Shown: positions 27,238 through 37,239, counted from the stretch's first letter. The stretch is DNA of 64,000 nucleotides from Bifidobacterium pseudolongum subsp. globosum (GCF_000741295.1 NZ_JGZG01000008.1:119462-183461), one strand, 5' to 3'. Translations and numbers: made by a program. Notes: generated by a model not told the origin, from the letters alone.

Positions 27238-28557
27238 TCACTCACCGCGCGCATGCAAGCGCGCCACGCGCACCACACGCGCATATGCCGCAAGTGCGAT
27301 CACCGTGAATCCCAGCAGATACCACGGCAGGGCATGCATCGACCCCGACACGCGTTCCACCCCGGCGAACAGCACAGGGCTGACCAAGGTGGCCAGCGAG
27401 ACCGCAGCGGTCTGCATCCCGATCATCGCCGGCGTGCGCGCCGCTCCAAACAAGCGCGGGGTGGCACGCACTACAGCCGGTGCAATCGGCGCACAGCCCA
27501 CGCCCAACAGTACCGGCGCGGTCAATGCGCGCCACAGGCCGGCCATCGGCACCACCATCAGTACAACCGCACCGAGCAGCACGGCGATGCCGCCGACGAC
27601 CATCCACACATCGCGCACCTTGAGGGCCACAACGCCCGCCACCACGGAGCCGGCGACCAACCCCACAAAGAACAGGTTGGCGTAGACGCCCGCCGTATGG
27701 ATGGACATACCGCCGGCGTGCACCATGTAACTGCTGGCCCACAGCATCGTCGTCTGTTCCACCGAGGTGGTGGCGAACATCAAGACGATCACAGCCACCG
27801 CCGCAGGCATGGCCATAAGCGTACGCACCACATGCGGCCGGCGCATGTCGTGCCGCCAATCCCCCTGCGCGTACGGCGTCTCACCCAGCTGGGCCATCTG
27901 GGCGGCGGTCAGATGGTCACGCCATCGACGTGTGCCTGCCGCAAGCACCACGGCGAGCGCAAGCTGCACAAGGCCGATCGTGCGGTACGCTCAGCGCCAG
28001 TCGGCGCCGTCCGCGATGATCCAGCCAAGCACCGTGTGCCCCACGAGCGCACCGAACGCGGCCCGGTCGTGCCACGTGTGAGCGTCTCGACGCGTGTGCC
28101 CCACGAGCGCACCGAACGCGGTCGTGGCATGCAGCCAGGTGATGCGCGCGTTCGCCGAACGCACGGCCACATACGCGTTCAACGCCACCACAAGCATGCC
28201 CGATCCAATGCCATACGGTAGCGCGAATACGAGCAGCACCCAATAATGCGGTGCGAATGAGAACCCCAACAGCGCAAGCACGGTGAGTGCCACGCCCATG
28301 TCGACCGTGCGCCCGGAACCGAACCGGCGCGCCACCGGCTCCGCGGTTATCGCCGCCGCGGCGGAGCCTGCGGCGAGGACCGCGGCGATGCCGACCACGG
28401 CCACGAGCGGCGCGTGCACCCCCGCGCCCATGGCCGGCCAGGAGGCGCCGAGCAGTACCTTGGGCAGACCGATGGCCAGGAATCCAAGGATGACCTGCAG
28501 CGAGACGCCGGGCGTGCCAGCGCGCACGATGCCCCCATGTATCTGTTCGTGTGCCAT
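27238..28557 (-). pseudogene. MFS transporter broken by in-frame TGA and a 60-bp duplication
   Basis: A fucose-permease-like MFS gene, paralogous to the next gene upstream. The N-terminal half starts at ATG 28557 (MAHEQIHGG; a second ATG is at 28566) and reads to a TGA at 27991-27993; the same frame then continues, AYRTIGLVQL, to the natural stop at 27238. In the paralogue this position reads GWQWGYRSVGILQ, so the stop falls where Trp stands (TGG to TGA). In addition the segment FGALVGHT occurs twice 20 residues apart, from a 29-bp direct repeat (28033-28061 and 28093-28121), where the paralogue has one copy. It is probably non-functional unless the TGA is a sequencing error or is read through. 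Confidence 0.82.
28033..28121. repeat. 29-bp direct repeat, 60-bp period, inside broken MFS gene
   Basis: Two identical 29-base copies (28033-28061 and 28093-28121), beginning CGTGTGCCCCACGAGC, with 31 different bases between them. The 60-bp offset keeps the frame and adds 20 residues in the loop between two membrane segments. Confidence 0.85.
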
Positions 28558-28643
28558 GGTGCCCATCGTAAAACGGCGTGCGCCGGTCTGCCCACCCGCG
28601 CACGCCCAGTGCGAACGACGACCCACTGGCGGCGCATCCCTGC

Positions 28644-29888
28644 TCAGTGTGCGGCGGAGTCGGTCACGGAGTCGGACTTGGCATGGGTCTTGGCGCGCAG
28701 CCACTCGTGCATCACGATGAGGGCCGCGGAGAACAGGAGCAGGAACCATGGCAGCAACGCCAATGTGGTGGCCTGGGCGATCACGCCGAAGATCGGCGGC
28801 ACAAGCATCGTGCCGATGTAGGCGCATGCCATCTGCACGCCCACAATGGCCTGCGAGCGGCCCGCCCCGAAATAGGTGGGCGTGGAATGGATCACGCACG
28901 GGTAGATCGGCGCGCACCCCAAGCCAACCAGCACAAAGCCCGCCACGGTGTTGACGATGCCGGGGATGGGCAGCAGCATGACCACAATGCCCGCGAACAA
29001 CAGCACGGCGCCAAGCCGGATCATCTGCGGGTCGCTCATGCGCATGGTCAGGAACCCGCTGAGGAAACGCCCCACGGTGATGCCGATGAAGAACAGGCTC
29101 GCCAGATTAGCGGCCTGACTTTCCCCGATGTGGTCCACGCCCACCATGTAGCTGCTGGCCCACAGCATGGCCGTCTGTTCCACCGCGCAATAGCAGAAGA
29201 ACATGATGAGGATCTGCACCGCGCCGGGGATGCGCAGCACGTCAAGAAGCCCCAGTGGCTTGCGCTTCGCCGGCTTCTTCGGTTCCACCGAGCCATCGCC
29301 GTCCGGCATCGTCACAACCTCTTCCGGCTGCGCGGCCGATCCGCGGGTGCGCCACAACGGCAAGCTGAAAATCAGCACGGCAGTCAGCACGACCTGCAGG
29401 ATGCCCACGGAGCGGTAGCCCCACTGCCAGCCGTCGCCGTGCGCGAGCGTGAAGCCCATGATGTATGGGCCGATGAGCGCGCCGAGGCCCCACATGCAGT
29501 GCAACCAGCTCATGTGCCGGCTCGTGTAGTGCACGGCCACGTAGTTGTTCAGCGCGGCGTCCACACCGCCGGCACCCAGTCCGTAGGGGATCGCCATGAG
29601 CACGAGCACACCGTAGTTCGGCGCGAACGAGAACCCGAACAGCGCGGCGGCCGTCATGGCCACGGAGACCGCGGTCACGCGCCCCGCGCCGAAGCGCAAT
29701 GTCAGCCGGTCGCTCAACAGCGCGGAGCACACCGTGCCTGCGCTGATCACCATCGAGATGCCGCCCGCCCAGCTCAACGGCGCGTGGATGTCCATGCTCA
29801 TCGTGGGCCATGCCGCGCCGAGCAAGCCATCAGGCAAGCCCAGCGAGATGAAGGCCAAGTAGATTATGGCAAGCAGCAGATTCACCAT
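28644..29888 (-). CDS. MFS transporter, fucose-permease-like
   Basis: A 414-residue integral membrane carrier with about twelve hydrophobic segments. It opens with YLAFISLGLPDGLLGAAWP, and the segment GFSFAPNYGVLVLMAIPYGLG is the conserved loop and helix region of this subgroup, similar to sugar-proton symporters and to small-solute exporters; the substrate is not known. A basic loop joins the halves (about residues 195-215). ATG at 29888 is followed by good codon use. It is immediately upstream of the broken paralogue (87 bases), so the pair looks like a tandem duplication in which one copy decayed. Confidence 0.88.
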   Translation of the reverse strand: MVNLLLAIIYLAFISLGLPDGLLGAAWPTMSMDIHAPLSWAGGISMVISAGTVCSALLSDRLTLRFGAGRVTAVSVAMTAAALFGFSFAPNYGVLVLMAIPYGLGAGGVDAALNNYVAVHYTSRHMSWLHCMWGLGALIGPYIMGFTLAHGDGWQWGYRSVGILQVVLTAVLIFSLPLWRTRGSAAQPEEVVTMPDGDGSVEPKKPAKRKPLGLLDVLRIPGAVQILIMFFCYCAVEQTAMLWASSYMVGVDHIGESQAANLASLFFIGITVGRFLSGFLTMRMSDPQMIRLGAVLLFAGIVVMLLPIPGIVNTVAGFVLVGLGCAPIYPCVIHSTPTYFGAGRSQAIVGVQMACAYIGTMLVPPIFGVIAQATTLALLPWFLLLFSAALIVMHEWLRAKTHAKSDSVTDSAAH

Positions 29889-30015
29889 GCGCGTCTCCTC
29901 GTCATCGTCGCCGAACCGAAATCAGTGAACGCATAAATAATATTCCGCGGGTAAGAAAATACGGCGTCCACTTCGAACGGACTCGAAATGCGCGCATGCC
30001 ACTACACTGGCCCAT

Positions 30016-31161
30016 ATGGCCCTGACTATCGGATTCGTGTTCGACGACACCCTTGACGCACTGGACGGCGTGCAGCAGCACATCATCACCATCGGCACCG
30101 AACTCGCCCGGCGGGGGCACGACGTGCACTATCTTGTGGGTGAAACGCATCATTCCCCCGTACCGCAGACCGTCTCGCTCGCACGCAATGTGATGGTCTC
30201 GTTCAACGGCAACCGCATGCGCATTCCGCTGCCTGTATGCAAACGCGAGATCCGCGCGGCGCTCGCGCACAACAACTACGACATCCTACACATCCAGGCG
30301 CCGTACAGCCCGCTGTTCGGCGGCCGTGTGCTCGAATGCGCGCCGCAGTCGACGGGCGTGGTCGCCACGTACCACATCGCACCCATCGACCGGCGGGCGC
30401 GTTATGGCGGCCGCGCGCTCGGACTGATCAATGCCCATTCGCACCGGCGCGTCGACGAAGTGATCGCCGTGTCGCAGGTTGCCGCGCAATACGCGCAGTT
30501 CACCGCCCACACCCACGGCACAATCATCGCCAACCCGGTGAACGTCGAGAAATTCGCCACGGCCGCGCACAGGGCCACGCGCGACGCCGCGCATCCGCAC
30601 ATCGTGTTCCTGGGCCGTCTGGTGCCTCGCAAAGGCGCGCAACTGCTGCTCGACGCGCTCGACTACGGCGAGAGGCACGGCATGTTCCCGATGCCCGGAC
30701 TGCACGTCACGATCGCCGGCGACGGCCCGCTCATGGACGACTGCGTTCAGCGCGCCGCCCGGCTGCGCACGCCGGTCCAGTTCGTAGGCACGGTCGACGA
30801 GGGCAAGACGGACCTGTTGGCGAGCGCCGATGTGGCCGTGTTCCCGGCCATCGGCGGCGAGACGTTCGGCATCGTATTGCCGGAGGCGATCGCTTCCGGC
30901 GCGGGGGTGACGCTCGCCGGCGACAATCCGGGCTACCGGTGGACGATGCGCGGCGATGAGGATGCGCTGTTCTCCGTGGGGCCCGACCATGCGCGTGTGC
31001 TCGCCGAGCGCATCACGCGCGCGCTGACCGATGCACCGTGGGCGCGGCGGCTGCATGCGCGCGAGGAGGCGCTGCTCGACCGGTACAACGTGCAAGCGGT
31101 GACGGACGAAGTCGAGCAGGTGTATGCGCGCGCGATCGCGGACCGCCGCGCCCGCGCATGA
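30016..31161 (+). CDS. GT4-family glycosyltransferase
   Basis: A 381-residue GT-B fold glycosyltransferase, probably membrane associated and active in glycolipid or cell-wall glycan synthesis. The N-terminal domain starts GFVFDDTLDALDGVQQHI, has the acceptor-side STGVVATYHIAP, and the C-terminal nucleotide-sugar domain has VFLGRLVPRKGAQLLLDAL, IAGDGPLM and the EX7E motif in GGETFGIVLPEAIASG. Similarity to phosphatidylinositol mannosyltransferases (PimA/PimC type) is suggestive only. The ATG at 30016 has no strong RBS. It is divergent from the MFS gene, with an AT-rich 127-base promoter region, and converges on parE with 4 bases between stops. Confidence 0.87.
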   Translation: MALTIGFVFDDTLDALDGVQQHIITIGTELARRGHDVHYLVGETHHSPVPQTVSLARNVMVSFNGNRMRIPLPVCKREIRAALAHNNYDILHIQAPYSPLFGGRVLECAPQSTGVVATYHIAPIDRRARYGGRALGLINAHSHRRVDEVIAVSQVAAQYAQFTAHTHGTIIANPVNVEKFATAAHRATRDAAHPHIVFLGRLVPRKGAQLLLDALDYGERHGMFPMPGLHVTIAGDGPLMDDCVQRAARLRTPVQFVGTVDEGKTDLLASADVAVFPAIGGETFGIVLPEAIASGAGVTLAGDNPGYRWTMRGDEDALFSVGPDHARVLAERITRALTDAPWARRLHAREEALLDRYNVQAVTDEVEQVYARAIADRRARA

Positions 31162-31165
31162 GCGA

Positions 31166-33496
31166 TCAGGTGTCGATCTTCGAACGGTCGAAGTCGTCGG
31201 CGTTGTCGACGATGAACTGGCGGCGCGGCGGCACTTCGTCGCCCATGAGCAGGCTGAAGATGTCGTTCGCCTGCTCCGCGTCTTCCATGCGGATGCGCCG
31301 CAGCAGGCGCGTGCGCGGGTCCATCGTCGTGTCGGCGAGCTGGTTCGCGTCCATCTCGCCCAGGCCCTTGTACCGCTGGATGTCGTCGGCGTAGCCGATG
31401 TGGTCGCGGTCGAGCTGGGCGAGTTTGCCGGCGAGCTCGTCGTCCGAATACGTGTAGATGTATTCGCCCTTGCGCGGGCCGGTCAGGGCGATGCGGTGCA
31501 GCGGCGGCACCGCCGCATACACATGCCCTTCTTCGATGAGCGGACGCATGTAGCGGTAGAACAGCGTGAGCAGCAGGGTGCGGATGTGCGCGCCGTCCAC
31601 GTCGGCGTCGGTCATCATGATGATCTTGTTGTAGCGCGCCTGTTCGATGTCAAAGGAAGCGCCGGACCCTGCGCCCACCACCTGGATGATCGCTGCGCAT
31701 TCCTTGTTGGAGAGCATCTGCGCGAGCGACGCCTTCTGCACGTTGAGGATCTTGCCGCGGATCGGCAGCAGCGCCTGGAACGCGGAGTTGCGCGCGGCCT
31801 TGGCGGTGCCGAGCGCCGAATCGCCCTCGACGATGAACAGCTCCGCCACGTCGTCGTTGCCCGGCTGGCAATCCGAAAGCTTGGGGGGCATCGACGCCGA
31901 TTCGAGCGCGTTCTTGCGGCGCGTGACTTCTTTGGTCTTGCGGGCCTGGATGCGCGCGTGCATCTCGCCCACGATCTTTTCGAGCACGCGCGCGGACTGC
32001 TCCTTGTACCCGCGCTTGGAGCCGGTGATCATCTCGGTGAACTGCTTGTCGGTGATGCGCGCCACGACCGGCTTGACCGGCGCGGTGCCGAGCACGTCCT
32101 TGGTCTGACCTTGGAACTGTGGTTCGGCGATGCGCACGGTGACGACGGCCACGAGGCCGGCCAAGATGTCGTCACGCTCGATCTTCATCTTCGAGTCCTT
32201 GAGGTTCACCTTGAGCTTGCGCGCGTTGTCTTCGACCGTCTTGCGGATCTGCTTGGTGATCGACTGCAGGAAGCCGTCGACGTGCATGCCGCCGCCGGGC
32301 GTGGCCACGACGTTCACGAAGCTGCGCACCGTCGTGTCGTAGCCGTTGATCCACCGCAGGGCGATGTCCACGTCGCATGTGCGCGTGATCTTCTCGGCGT
32401 GCAGGTTGCCGGAGTCGTCCACGACCTGCGTCTCCTCATGGTAGGTGCCTTGCCCGGCGATGCGCCAGACGGTCGACACAGGTTCGCCATGCGAGAGGAA
32501 ATCGACGAAGTCAACGACGCCGCCGGTGTGGCAGAATTCCTCGACGCGCCGGTGCCCCGGTGTGGGCGCACTCGTGTCCACTGGGGTGGCCACCGGCTCC
32601 AGCTCCACCACGGAGCCCGCTTCGGCGCGCTCCTGGTCGAGCTCCGCATCGTTGCTGGCGAAATCCAGTTGTTCCTGCGACTCGTCGTGTGCACGCTGTC
32701 CGTCGTCAATGGATTCGGCTTGGTCCGCCTGGGCCTGCGCGGCATCCGTCTCCACAAGCTCGTCCACAGCCGCGTCGCCGGTCTCGTCGATGTGCTCGTC
32801 GACCACGGTGATCGTCAGTCCGGGCACGAGGAAGCTCGTCTGGCGCACGCGGTCGATGAGCTGGTCGTAATCGAATGCCGCCGAGGCGTTGAAGATCTCG
32901 GGGTCGGCCCAATAGCGGATGCGCGTGCCGGTCGTCTTCGCCGGCACCTTGCCGATGACCTCGAGTTCGGTAGGCCTGTTCTTGCGCGTCTTCTTGAACG
33001 GGGCATCCGGCGAGGGGTGTGCTGGGTCGGCGTCGGTGTAGACACCCGGATGGCCCTGATGGAAGGCCATGTGGTACGTGTGGCCGTTGCGGTCCACCTC
33101 CACGTCGAGACGTGAGCTCAACGCGTTGACGACCGACGAGCCCACGCCGTGCAGGCCACCGGCGGCGTTGTATGAGGCGTTGCCGAACTTCGCACCTGCA
33201 TGCAGTTTGGTCAGCACCACTTCCACACCGGTGAGCTTCGTCTTGGGTTCCACATCCACCGGAATGCCACGGCCGTTGTCGGCGACTTCGATGGAGCCGT
33301 CTTTGTGCAGCGTCACGGTGATGTGCGTGCAGGCGCCGGCGAGCGCCTCATCCACGGCGTTGTCGATGATTTCCCACAGGCAGTGCATGAGCCCCTGGCT
33401 GTCGGTCGTGCCAATGTACATGCCGGGGCGTTTGCGGACCGCGTCGAGTCCCTCGAGCACGGTCAGCGAATCCGCACCATAGTCTTTCTTCGCCAT
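31166..33496 (-). CDS. parE: DNA topoisomerase IV subunit B
   Basis: ATPase partner of ParC. The 776-residue protein has the GHKL ATPase (IIDNAVDEALAG, VADNGRGIPVD, GGLHGVGSSVVNALS), transducer, TOPRIM domain (LFIVEGDSALGTAKAARN, DADVDGAHIRTLLLTLFYR) and the C-terminal ending RFIVDNADDF. An insert of about 80 acidic, Gln/Ala/Glu-rich residues (coded around 32540-32800, between the ATPase and transducer) is not in typical ParE or GyrB. Start ATG at 33496 (MAKKDYG) is supported by GGAG about 10 bases upstream; other in-frame ATGs are earlier. It follows sigA, with a strong hairpin between. Confidence 0.9.
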   Translation of the reverse strand: MAKKDYGADSLTVLEGLDAVRKRPGMYIGTTDSQGLMHCLWEIIDNAVDEALAGACTHITVTLHKDGSIEVADNGRGIPVDVEPKTKLTGVEVVLTKLHAGAKFGNASYNAAGGLHGVGSSVVNALSSRLDVEVDRNGHTYHMAFHQGHPGVYTDADPAHPSPDAPFKKTRKNRPTELEVIGKVPAKTTGTRIRYWADPEIFNASAAFDYDQLIDRVRQTSFLVPGLTITVVDEHIDETGDAAVDELVETDAAQAQADQAESIDDGQRAHDESQEQLDFASNDAELDQERAEAGSVVELEPVATPVDTSAPTPGHRRVEEFCHTGGVVDFVDFLSHGEPVSTVWRIAGQGTYHEETQVVDDSGNLHAEKITRTCDVDIALRWINGYDTTVRSFVNVVATPGGGMHVDGFLQSITKQIRKTVEDNARKLKVNLKDSKMKIERDDILAGLVAVVTVRIAEPQFQGQTKDVLGTAPVKPVVARITDKQFTEMITGSKRGYKEQSARVLEKIVGEMHARIQARKTKEVTRRKNALESASMPPKLSDCQPGNDDVAELFIVEGDSALGTAKAARNSAFQALLPIRGKILNVQKASLAQMLSNKECAAIIQVVGAGSGASFDIEQARYNKIIMMTDADVDGAHIRTLLLTLFYRYMRPLIEEGHVYAAVPPLHRIALTGPRKGEYIYTYSDDELAGKLAQLDRDHIGYADDIQRYKGLGEMDANQLADTTMDPRTRLLRRIRMEDAEQANDIFSLLMGDEVPPRRQFIVDNADDFDRSKIDT

Positions 33497-33541
33497 TGCC
33501 TTCATTCTCCATCCATATGGCGCATGCCACGTCTCATGCAA

Positions 33542-33572
33542 AGGAGAGCGCAGCCCGTGGGCTCGCTCTCCT
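33542..33572 (-). terminator. Hairpin terminator downstream of sigA
   Basis: AGGAGAGCG-AGCCC and GGGCT-CGCTCTCCT arms pair over about 14 bp with one bulged base and a 2-4 base loop. It lies between the sigA stop (33621) and the parE start (33496). On the minus strand it is followed by TTTGC. Confidence 0.65.
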
Positions 33573-33620
33573 GGCGTCGGCCACGCCCGCCGGCGTGGTC
33601 CATGTCGATGCCGGAAGGCA

Positions 33621-35048
33621 TCACTGATCGAGGAAGTCGCGCAGCGTCTGCGAGCGCGAGGGGTGGCGCAGCTTCGACATCGTCTTCGATTCGATCTGGC
33701 GGATGCGTTCGCGCGTCACGCCGTACACGCGGCCAATGTCGTCGAGCGTCTTCGGCTGGCCGTCCTCAAGGCCGTAGCGCATCTTGATCACACCGGCCTC
33801 GCGCGGCGACAGCGTCTCGAGCACCTGCTTGAACTGTTCCTGCAGCAGCGAGAACGCCACGGCGTCGGACGGGGCGATTGCATCGGTGTCTTCGATGAGG
33901 TCGCCGAACTCGGAATCGCCGTCCTCGCCGAGCGGGGTGTGCAGCGAGATCGGCTCACGGCCGTACTTCTGCACTTCCTGCACTTTTTCGACCGGCATGT
34001 CGAGCTCGCGCGCCAGCTCGTCCGGTGTGGGTTCGCGGCCCAGGTCCTGCAGCATCTGGCGCTGCACGCGTGAGAGCTTGTTGATCACTTCCACCATGTG
34101 CACGGGCACGCGGATCGTGCGCGCCTGGTCGGCCATGGCTCGGGTGATCGCCTGACGGATCCACCACGTGGCGTACGTGGAGAACTTGAAGCCCTTCTTC
34201 CAATCGAATTTCTCGACGGCTCGGATCAGGCCGAGGTTGCCTTCCTGGATCAGGTCAAGGAAGAGCATGCCGCGTCCGGTGTAACGCTTGGCGAGCGAGA
34301 CGACGAGGCGCAGGTTCGCCTCGAGCAGGTGGTCCTTGGCCTTCTTGCCATCGGAGGCCGCCCACTTGAGTTCGCGCTTGCGCTTGAAGTCGAGGGTGTC
34401 GCCTTCGGTCTCGAGCAGGTGCTGGGCATACAGGCCGGCCTCGATGCGTTCCGAAAGGTCGACTTCCTGTTCGGCGTTGAGCAGCGAGACGCGGCCGATC
34501 TGCTTGAGGTAGTCCTTGACCGGGTCGGCGGTGGCGCCCGATGTGACCACACGCCGCTTGGGGTTCTTGCCGGTGGGCGCGAGCGTCTCGTCGTCATCGT
34601 CATCACGGACCACGAACGCGCCCTTGGCTTTGGGCTCCTCGGGCTTGGGCTCGTCGTCCTCATCCTCGTCGTCTTCCACCGCATCGTCGTCGGTGTCGTG
34701 CTCGTCGTCTTCGTCGTCGTCCATGTGGTCATGGTCGTCGACGTCGTCGAGGTCGTCGTCGAGGTCGATGTCCTCCTCGTCGATCATGACCTCGTCATCG
34801 TCGACGGGCTCGTCGTCTTTGGGCTTCGACACGGACTTGCGCGCGGTGGTCTTCTTCGGCGCCTTCGTCTGCGAAGCGGCTTTGGCCGTCTTCTTCGCCG
34901 TGCTCTTGCGGGTCGTGCGCTTGGCCGGCTTCTTGGCCGTGGTGGCCTCGTCTTCCTGCTGCGCCTCGTCCGCCTTCGTGGAGGCGGCCTTGGAGGAGGC
35001 CTTCCCCTCAGACTTCTTAGCGGCGTTCGACGTTTGCTTCGTGACCAA
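33621..35048 (-). CDS. sigA: Principal RNA polymerase sigma factor (SigA/HrdB type)
   Basis: Housekeeping sigma-70, 475 residues. The C-terminal 300 hold regions 1.2-4: [21 protein letters not shown] (1.2), [22 protein letters not shown] (2.1-2.2), [15 protein letters not shown] (2.3-2.4), and the region 4.2 helix [20 protein letters not shown]. The N-terminal 175 residues replace region 1.1 by a Lys/Ala-rich stretch then a run of Asp/Glu (about residues 75-135), as in actinobacterial HrdB proteins. The start is TTG at 35048, with GGAGGAGG 6-7 bases before; no ATG is suitably placed. A hairpin follows the stop, and parE is next. Confidence 0.96.
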   Translation of the reverse strand: MVTKQTSNAAKKSEGKASSKAASTKADEAQQEDEATTAKKPAKRTTRKSTAKKTAKAASQTKAPKKTTARKSVSKPKDDEPVDDDEVMIDEEDIDLDDDLDDVDDHDHMDDDEDDEHDTDDDAVEDDEDEDDEPKPEEPKAKGAFVVRDDDDDETLAPTGKNPKRRVVTSGATADPVKDYLKQIGRVSLLNAEQEVDLSERIEAGLYAQHLLETEGDTLDFKRKRELKWAASDGKKAKDHLLEANLRLVVSLAKRYTGRGMLFLDLIQEGNLGLIRAVEKFDWKKGFKFSTYATWWIRQAITRAMADQARTIRVPVHMVEVINKLSRVQRQMLQDLGREPTPDELARELDMPVEKVQEVQKYGREPISLHTPLGEDGDSEFGDLIEDTDAIAPSDAVAFSLLQEQFKQVLETLSPREAGVIKMRYGLEDGQPKTLDDIGRVYGVTRERIRQIESKTMSKLRHPSRSQTLRDFLDQ

Positions 35049-35166
35049 ACTGTTCCTCCTCCATATTCATGGTTGAGCGACCCGCTGCAAGGCATACTCC
35101 CGCCAAAGGCAAATCGCTGACTATTGGAGTTAACCATGCAACACGGACGATTATTCCCGTGCTCCA

Positions 35167-35880
35167 TCACATCGCCTCCCCTGCCGTGCACGCCTCTTTC
35201 GGTGCCTTCGGCATGCACAGCCATGCCGGGTGGATATCACGCAGCAGCGCCGCGATCACAATGCCCGCGAGCGTCGCGTCGTCGTCCATGGCCACCGCCT
35301 GCATCGCCATGGGCATGGCCCGGGCGTCGCCGATCCACCAACATGCATACGCCGCCATGGCGAGCGGCTGCGCGCAATATTGGTCCGGCACGACCTGCGC
35401 GCACTGTTCAAGCGCCGCGATGCCGCGTTCCACCCGCACACAGTCGGGTCTGGCCTGCGGATCGTCGAACGCCTCGGTGAGCATGCGGCCCATCGCGTCC
35501 CCGCTTGCCCGCGTATGCGGATGCACGGCGAATTCCATGATCTCCTCGCCGCTGCCGTGGTCCGTGCCCATGATGAGCATCATGATCAGCGCGTCACGCA
35601 TCGCCAACGAATCGGTGGCCGTCACCGCCAATTCGCACAACGCCTGCGCCTCGCAATCCAATTCGTCGAATCGCGGGTCCTCAATCCATGTGCGCCATGT
35701 GTCGAGCACCGGTTCGAACCACAGCCGTGACGCCTGCGCCACACCGAGTTCGCGCCGCTGTCGCCTGAACTGCTCGTCGAGCGCTTCGCATGCCAGTTCG
35801 TCGCGTTCATCGACGAGCCGCTCGTTGAGGGGCTCGCGCGGCGTCGCCGTGACGCGGATGCCCAGTTCCTTGATTTCCAT
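35167..35880 (-). CDS. DUF4192-like protein
   Basis: A 237-residue acidic cytoplasmic protein. The C-terminal segment PLAMAAYACWWIGDARAMP followed by a helical pair matches the end of actinobacterial DUF4192 proteins; the N-terminal half is less recognisable. There are no membrane segments or catalytic motifs. ATG at 35880; upstream GCGAGG is a modest RBS. Function unknown. It is divergent from the polyprenyl synthase gene, with 231 bases between, and lies 118 bases upstream of the sigA start region, on the same strand. Its distance and direction allow cotranscription with sigA but do not show it. Confidence 0.72.
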   Translation of the reverse strand: MEIKELGIRVTATPREPLNERLVDERDELACEALDEQFRRQRRELGVAQASRLWFEPVLDTWRTWIEDPRFDELDCEAQALCELAVTATDSLAMRDALIMMLIMGTDHGSGEEIMEFAVHPHTRASGDAMGRMLTEAFDDPQARPDCVRVERGIAALEQCAQVVPDQYCAQPLAMAAYACWWIGDARAMPMAMQAVAMDDDATLAGIVIAALLRDIHPAWLCMPKAPKEACTAGEAM

Positions 35881-36111
35881 CGTGTGCCTCGCTTTCCGCC
35901 TGCTGGCCGGCCGGTCGCCCCGCGTGGCACCGTCGCCGCGCGTGCCTCAACTATCGGGCCTTGCCCGCGCTCCCGTCCACCCCGATCGACCCCTGTGGTC
36001 GGACGCCCTTCCATCCACATTTTCCGCGGGCGAACACCACCGGCCGCCGTGCACCCTGCAGCCATCAAACCGGCCCCGGCAATGTCGCAACACTGTGCGT
36101 GAATAACCTCT

Positions 36112-37239
36112 ATGGCACTCACACGTCACGACCCGCAGCACATCGAAACCCGCATCCGTGAACTGGTGCGCCAATATGTCGGGCTTGGCTCGCGCCATGG
36201 CGTGCCCGCGGCGCTCGAGCCGGTCATGGACATGGTCGTCGGCCAGGCCGCCGCATCCAGCGAAGGCGGCAAACGGTTGCGCGCCCTGCTGACGATGGAC
36301 ACCTACGCGATCATGGCACCGCTGGCCCCCGGCGAACCGCACAGCGAGCAGGAACAACGTGCGCAGGCCGGTGCAGTGCTCGACCTGGCATGCGCGATCG
36401 AGGTGTTCCAGACGGCCGCACTCGTGCATGACGACATCATCGACGATTCCGACATGCGCCGCGGCAAACCGTCGGCCCACCGCGCGCTCGCAATGCGCAC
36501 CAACGAATCGATCGGTATGGGCCTCGGCCTCATGCTCGGCGATCTACTCGCCACCGCATGCATCGCGATCATGGACGCATCCGCCTCTGCGCTGCCCCAT
36601 GCGCAGGATGTGCGCGCGGCGTTCATCGCGATGCACCACGACGTGGAAATCGGGCAGGTGCTCGATCTGGCGATCGAACGCATGCCGCTCGACGACCCGG
36701 ACGCGCTGCGCGGCGCCTCGGCCGAGGTCTTCCGTTGGAAGACTGCCAGCTACACCACCATCGCACCGTTGCACTTGGCGTTCCTGTCCGCCGGCATGAA
36801 CCAGGCTGATGCGGCGCACCATGCCGAGGCCATCGGCCTGCCGCTCGGCGTGGCGTTCCAGCTCGCCGACGACCTGCTCGACGTCGTCGGCTCGTCGAGC
36901 GCAACAGGCAAACCGGTGGGCGGCGACATCCGCGAAGGCAAGCGCACCGTGCTGCTCGCCGACGCGCTCGCCGGCGCGAGCGACGCCGACGCCACGCGGT
37001 TGCGCGCGCTCTATGCCGCGCCCAACCGCACCGACGCACAGGTGCGCGAAGTGATCGCGCTGTTCGAGCGCACGGGCGCCATCGCCGCCTCCCAGGCGCG
37101 CATCCGCAGCAAGTGGGAGCAGACCGTGCGCGCAATCTGCGAGATGGGACTCGACGACGGGCGCGAGGAACAGCTTGCGGCCGTCTGTGCGCGGTTTGTT
37201 CCCGGAATATGCACGGCGCGCGGCGCAGACACCATGTAG
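36112..37239 (+). CDS. Polyprenyl diphosphate synthase (trans-type)
   Basis: Condenses isopentenyl diphosphate with allylic diphosphates to make C15-C20 or longer prenyl chains for lipid carriers or quinones. The 375-residue protein has both aspartate-rich motifs: ALVHDDIIDDSDMRRGKP (first) and FQLADDLLDVVG (second), with GKRLRALLTM near residue 45 for IPP binding. The residues before the first motif, EVFQTAA, have no large aromatic directly at position -5 beyond F, so chain length cannot be assigned safely. Start ATG at 36112 has weak RBS. The PASTA kinase follows on the same strand after 69 bases. Confidence 0.9.
   Translation: MALTRHDPQHIETRIRELVRQYVGLGSRHGVPAALEPVMDMVVGQAAASSEGGKRLRALLTMDTYAIMAPLAPGEPHSEQEQRAQAGAVLDLACAIEVFQTAALVHDDIIDDSDMRRGKPSAHRALAMRTNESIGMGLGLMLGDLLATACIAIMDASASALPHAQDVRAAFIAMHHDVEIGQVLDLAIERMPLDDPDALRGASAEVFRWKTASYTTIAPLHLAFLSAGMNQADAAHHAEAIGLPLGVAFQLADDLLDVVGSSSATGKPVGGDIREGKRTVLLADALAGASDADATRLRALYAAPNRTDAQVREVIALFERTGAIAASQARIRSKWEQTVRAICEMGLDDGREEQLAAVCARFVPGICTARGADTM

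Noticed and set aside
28557..28917. Earlier in-frame ATGs giving the MFS N-terminus a 110-residue extension
   Set aside because: The extension is Arg/His-rich, shares no similarity with MFS proteins and overlaps the sense-strand coding of the paralogue in another frame.
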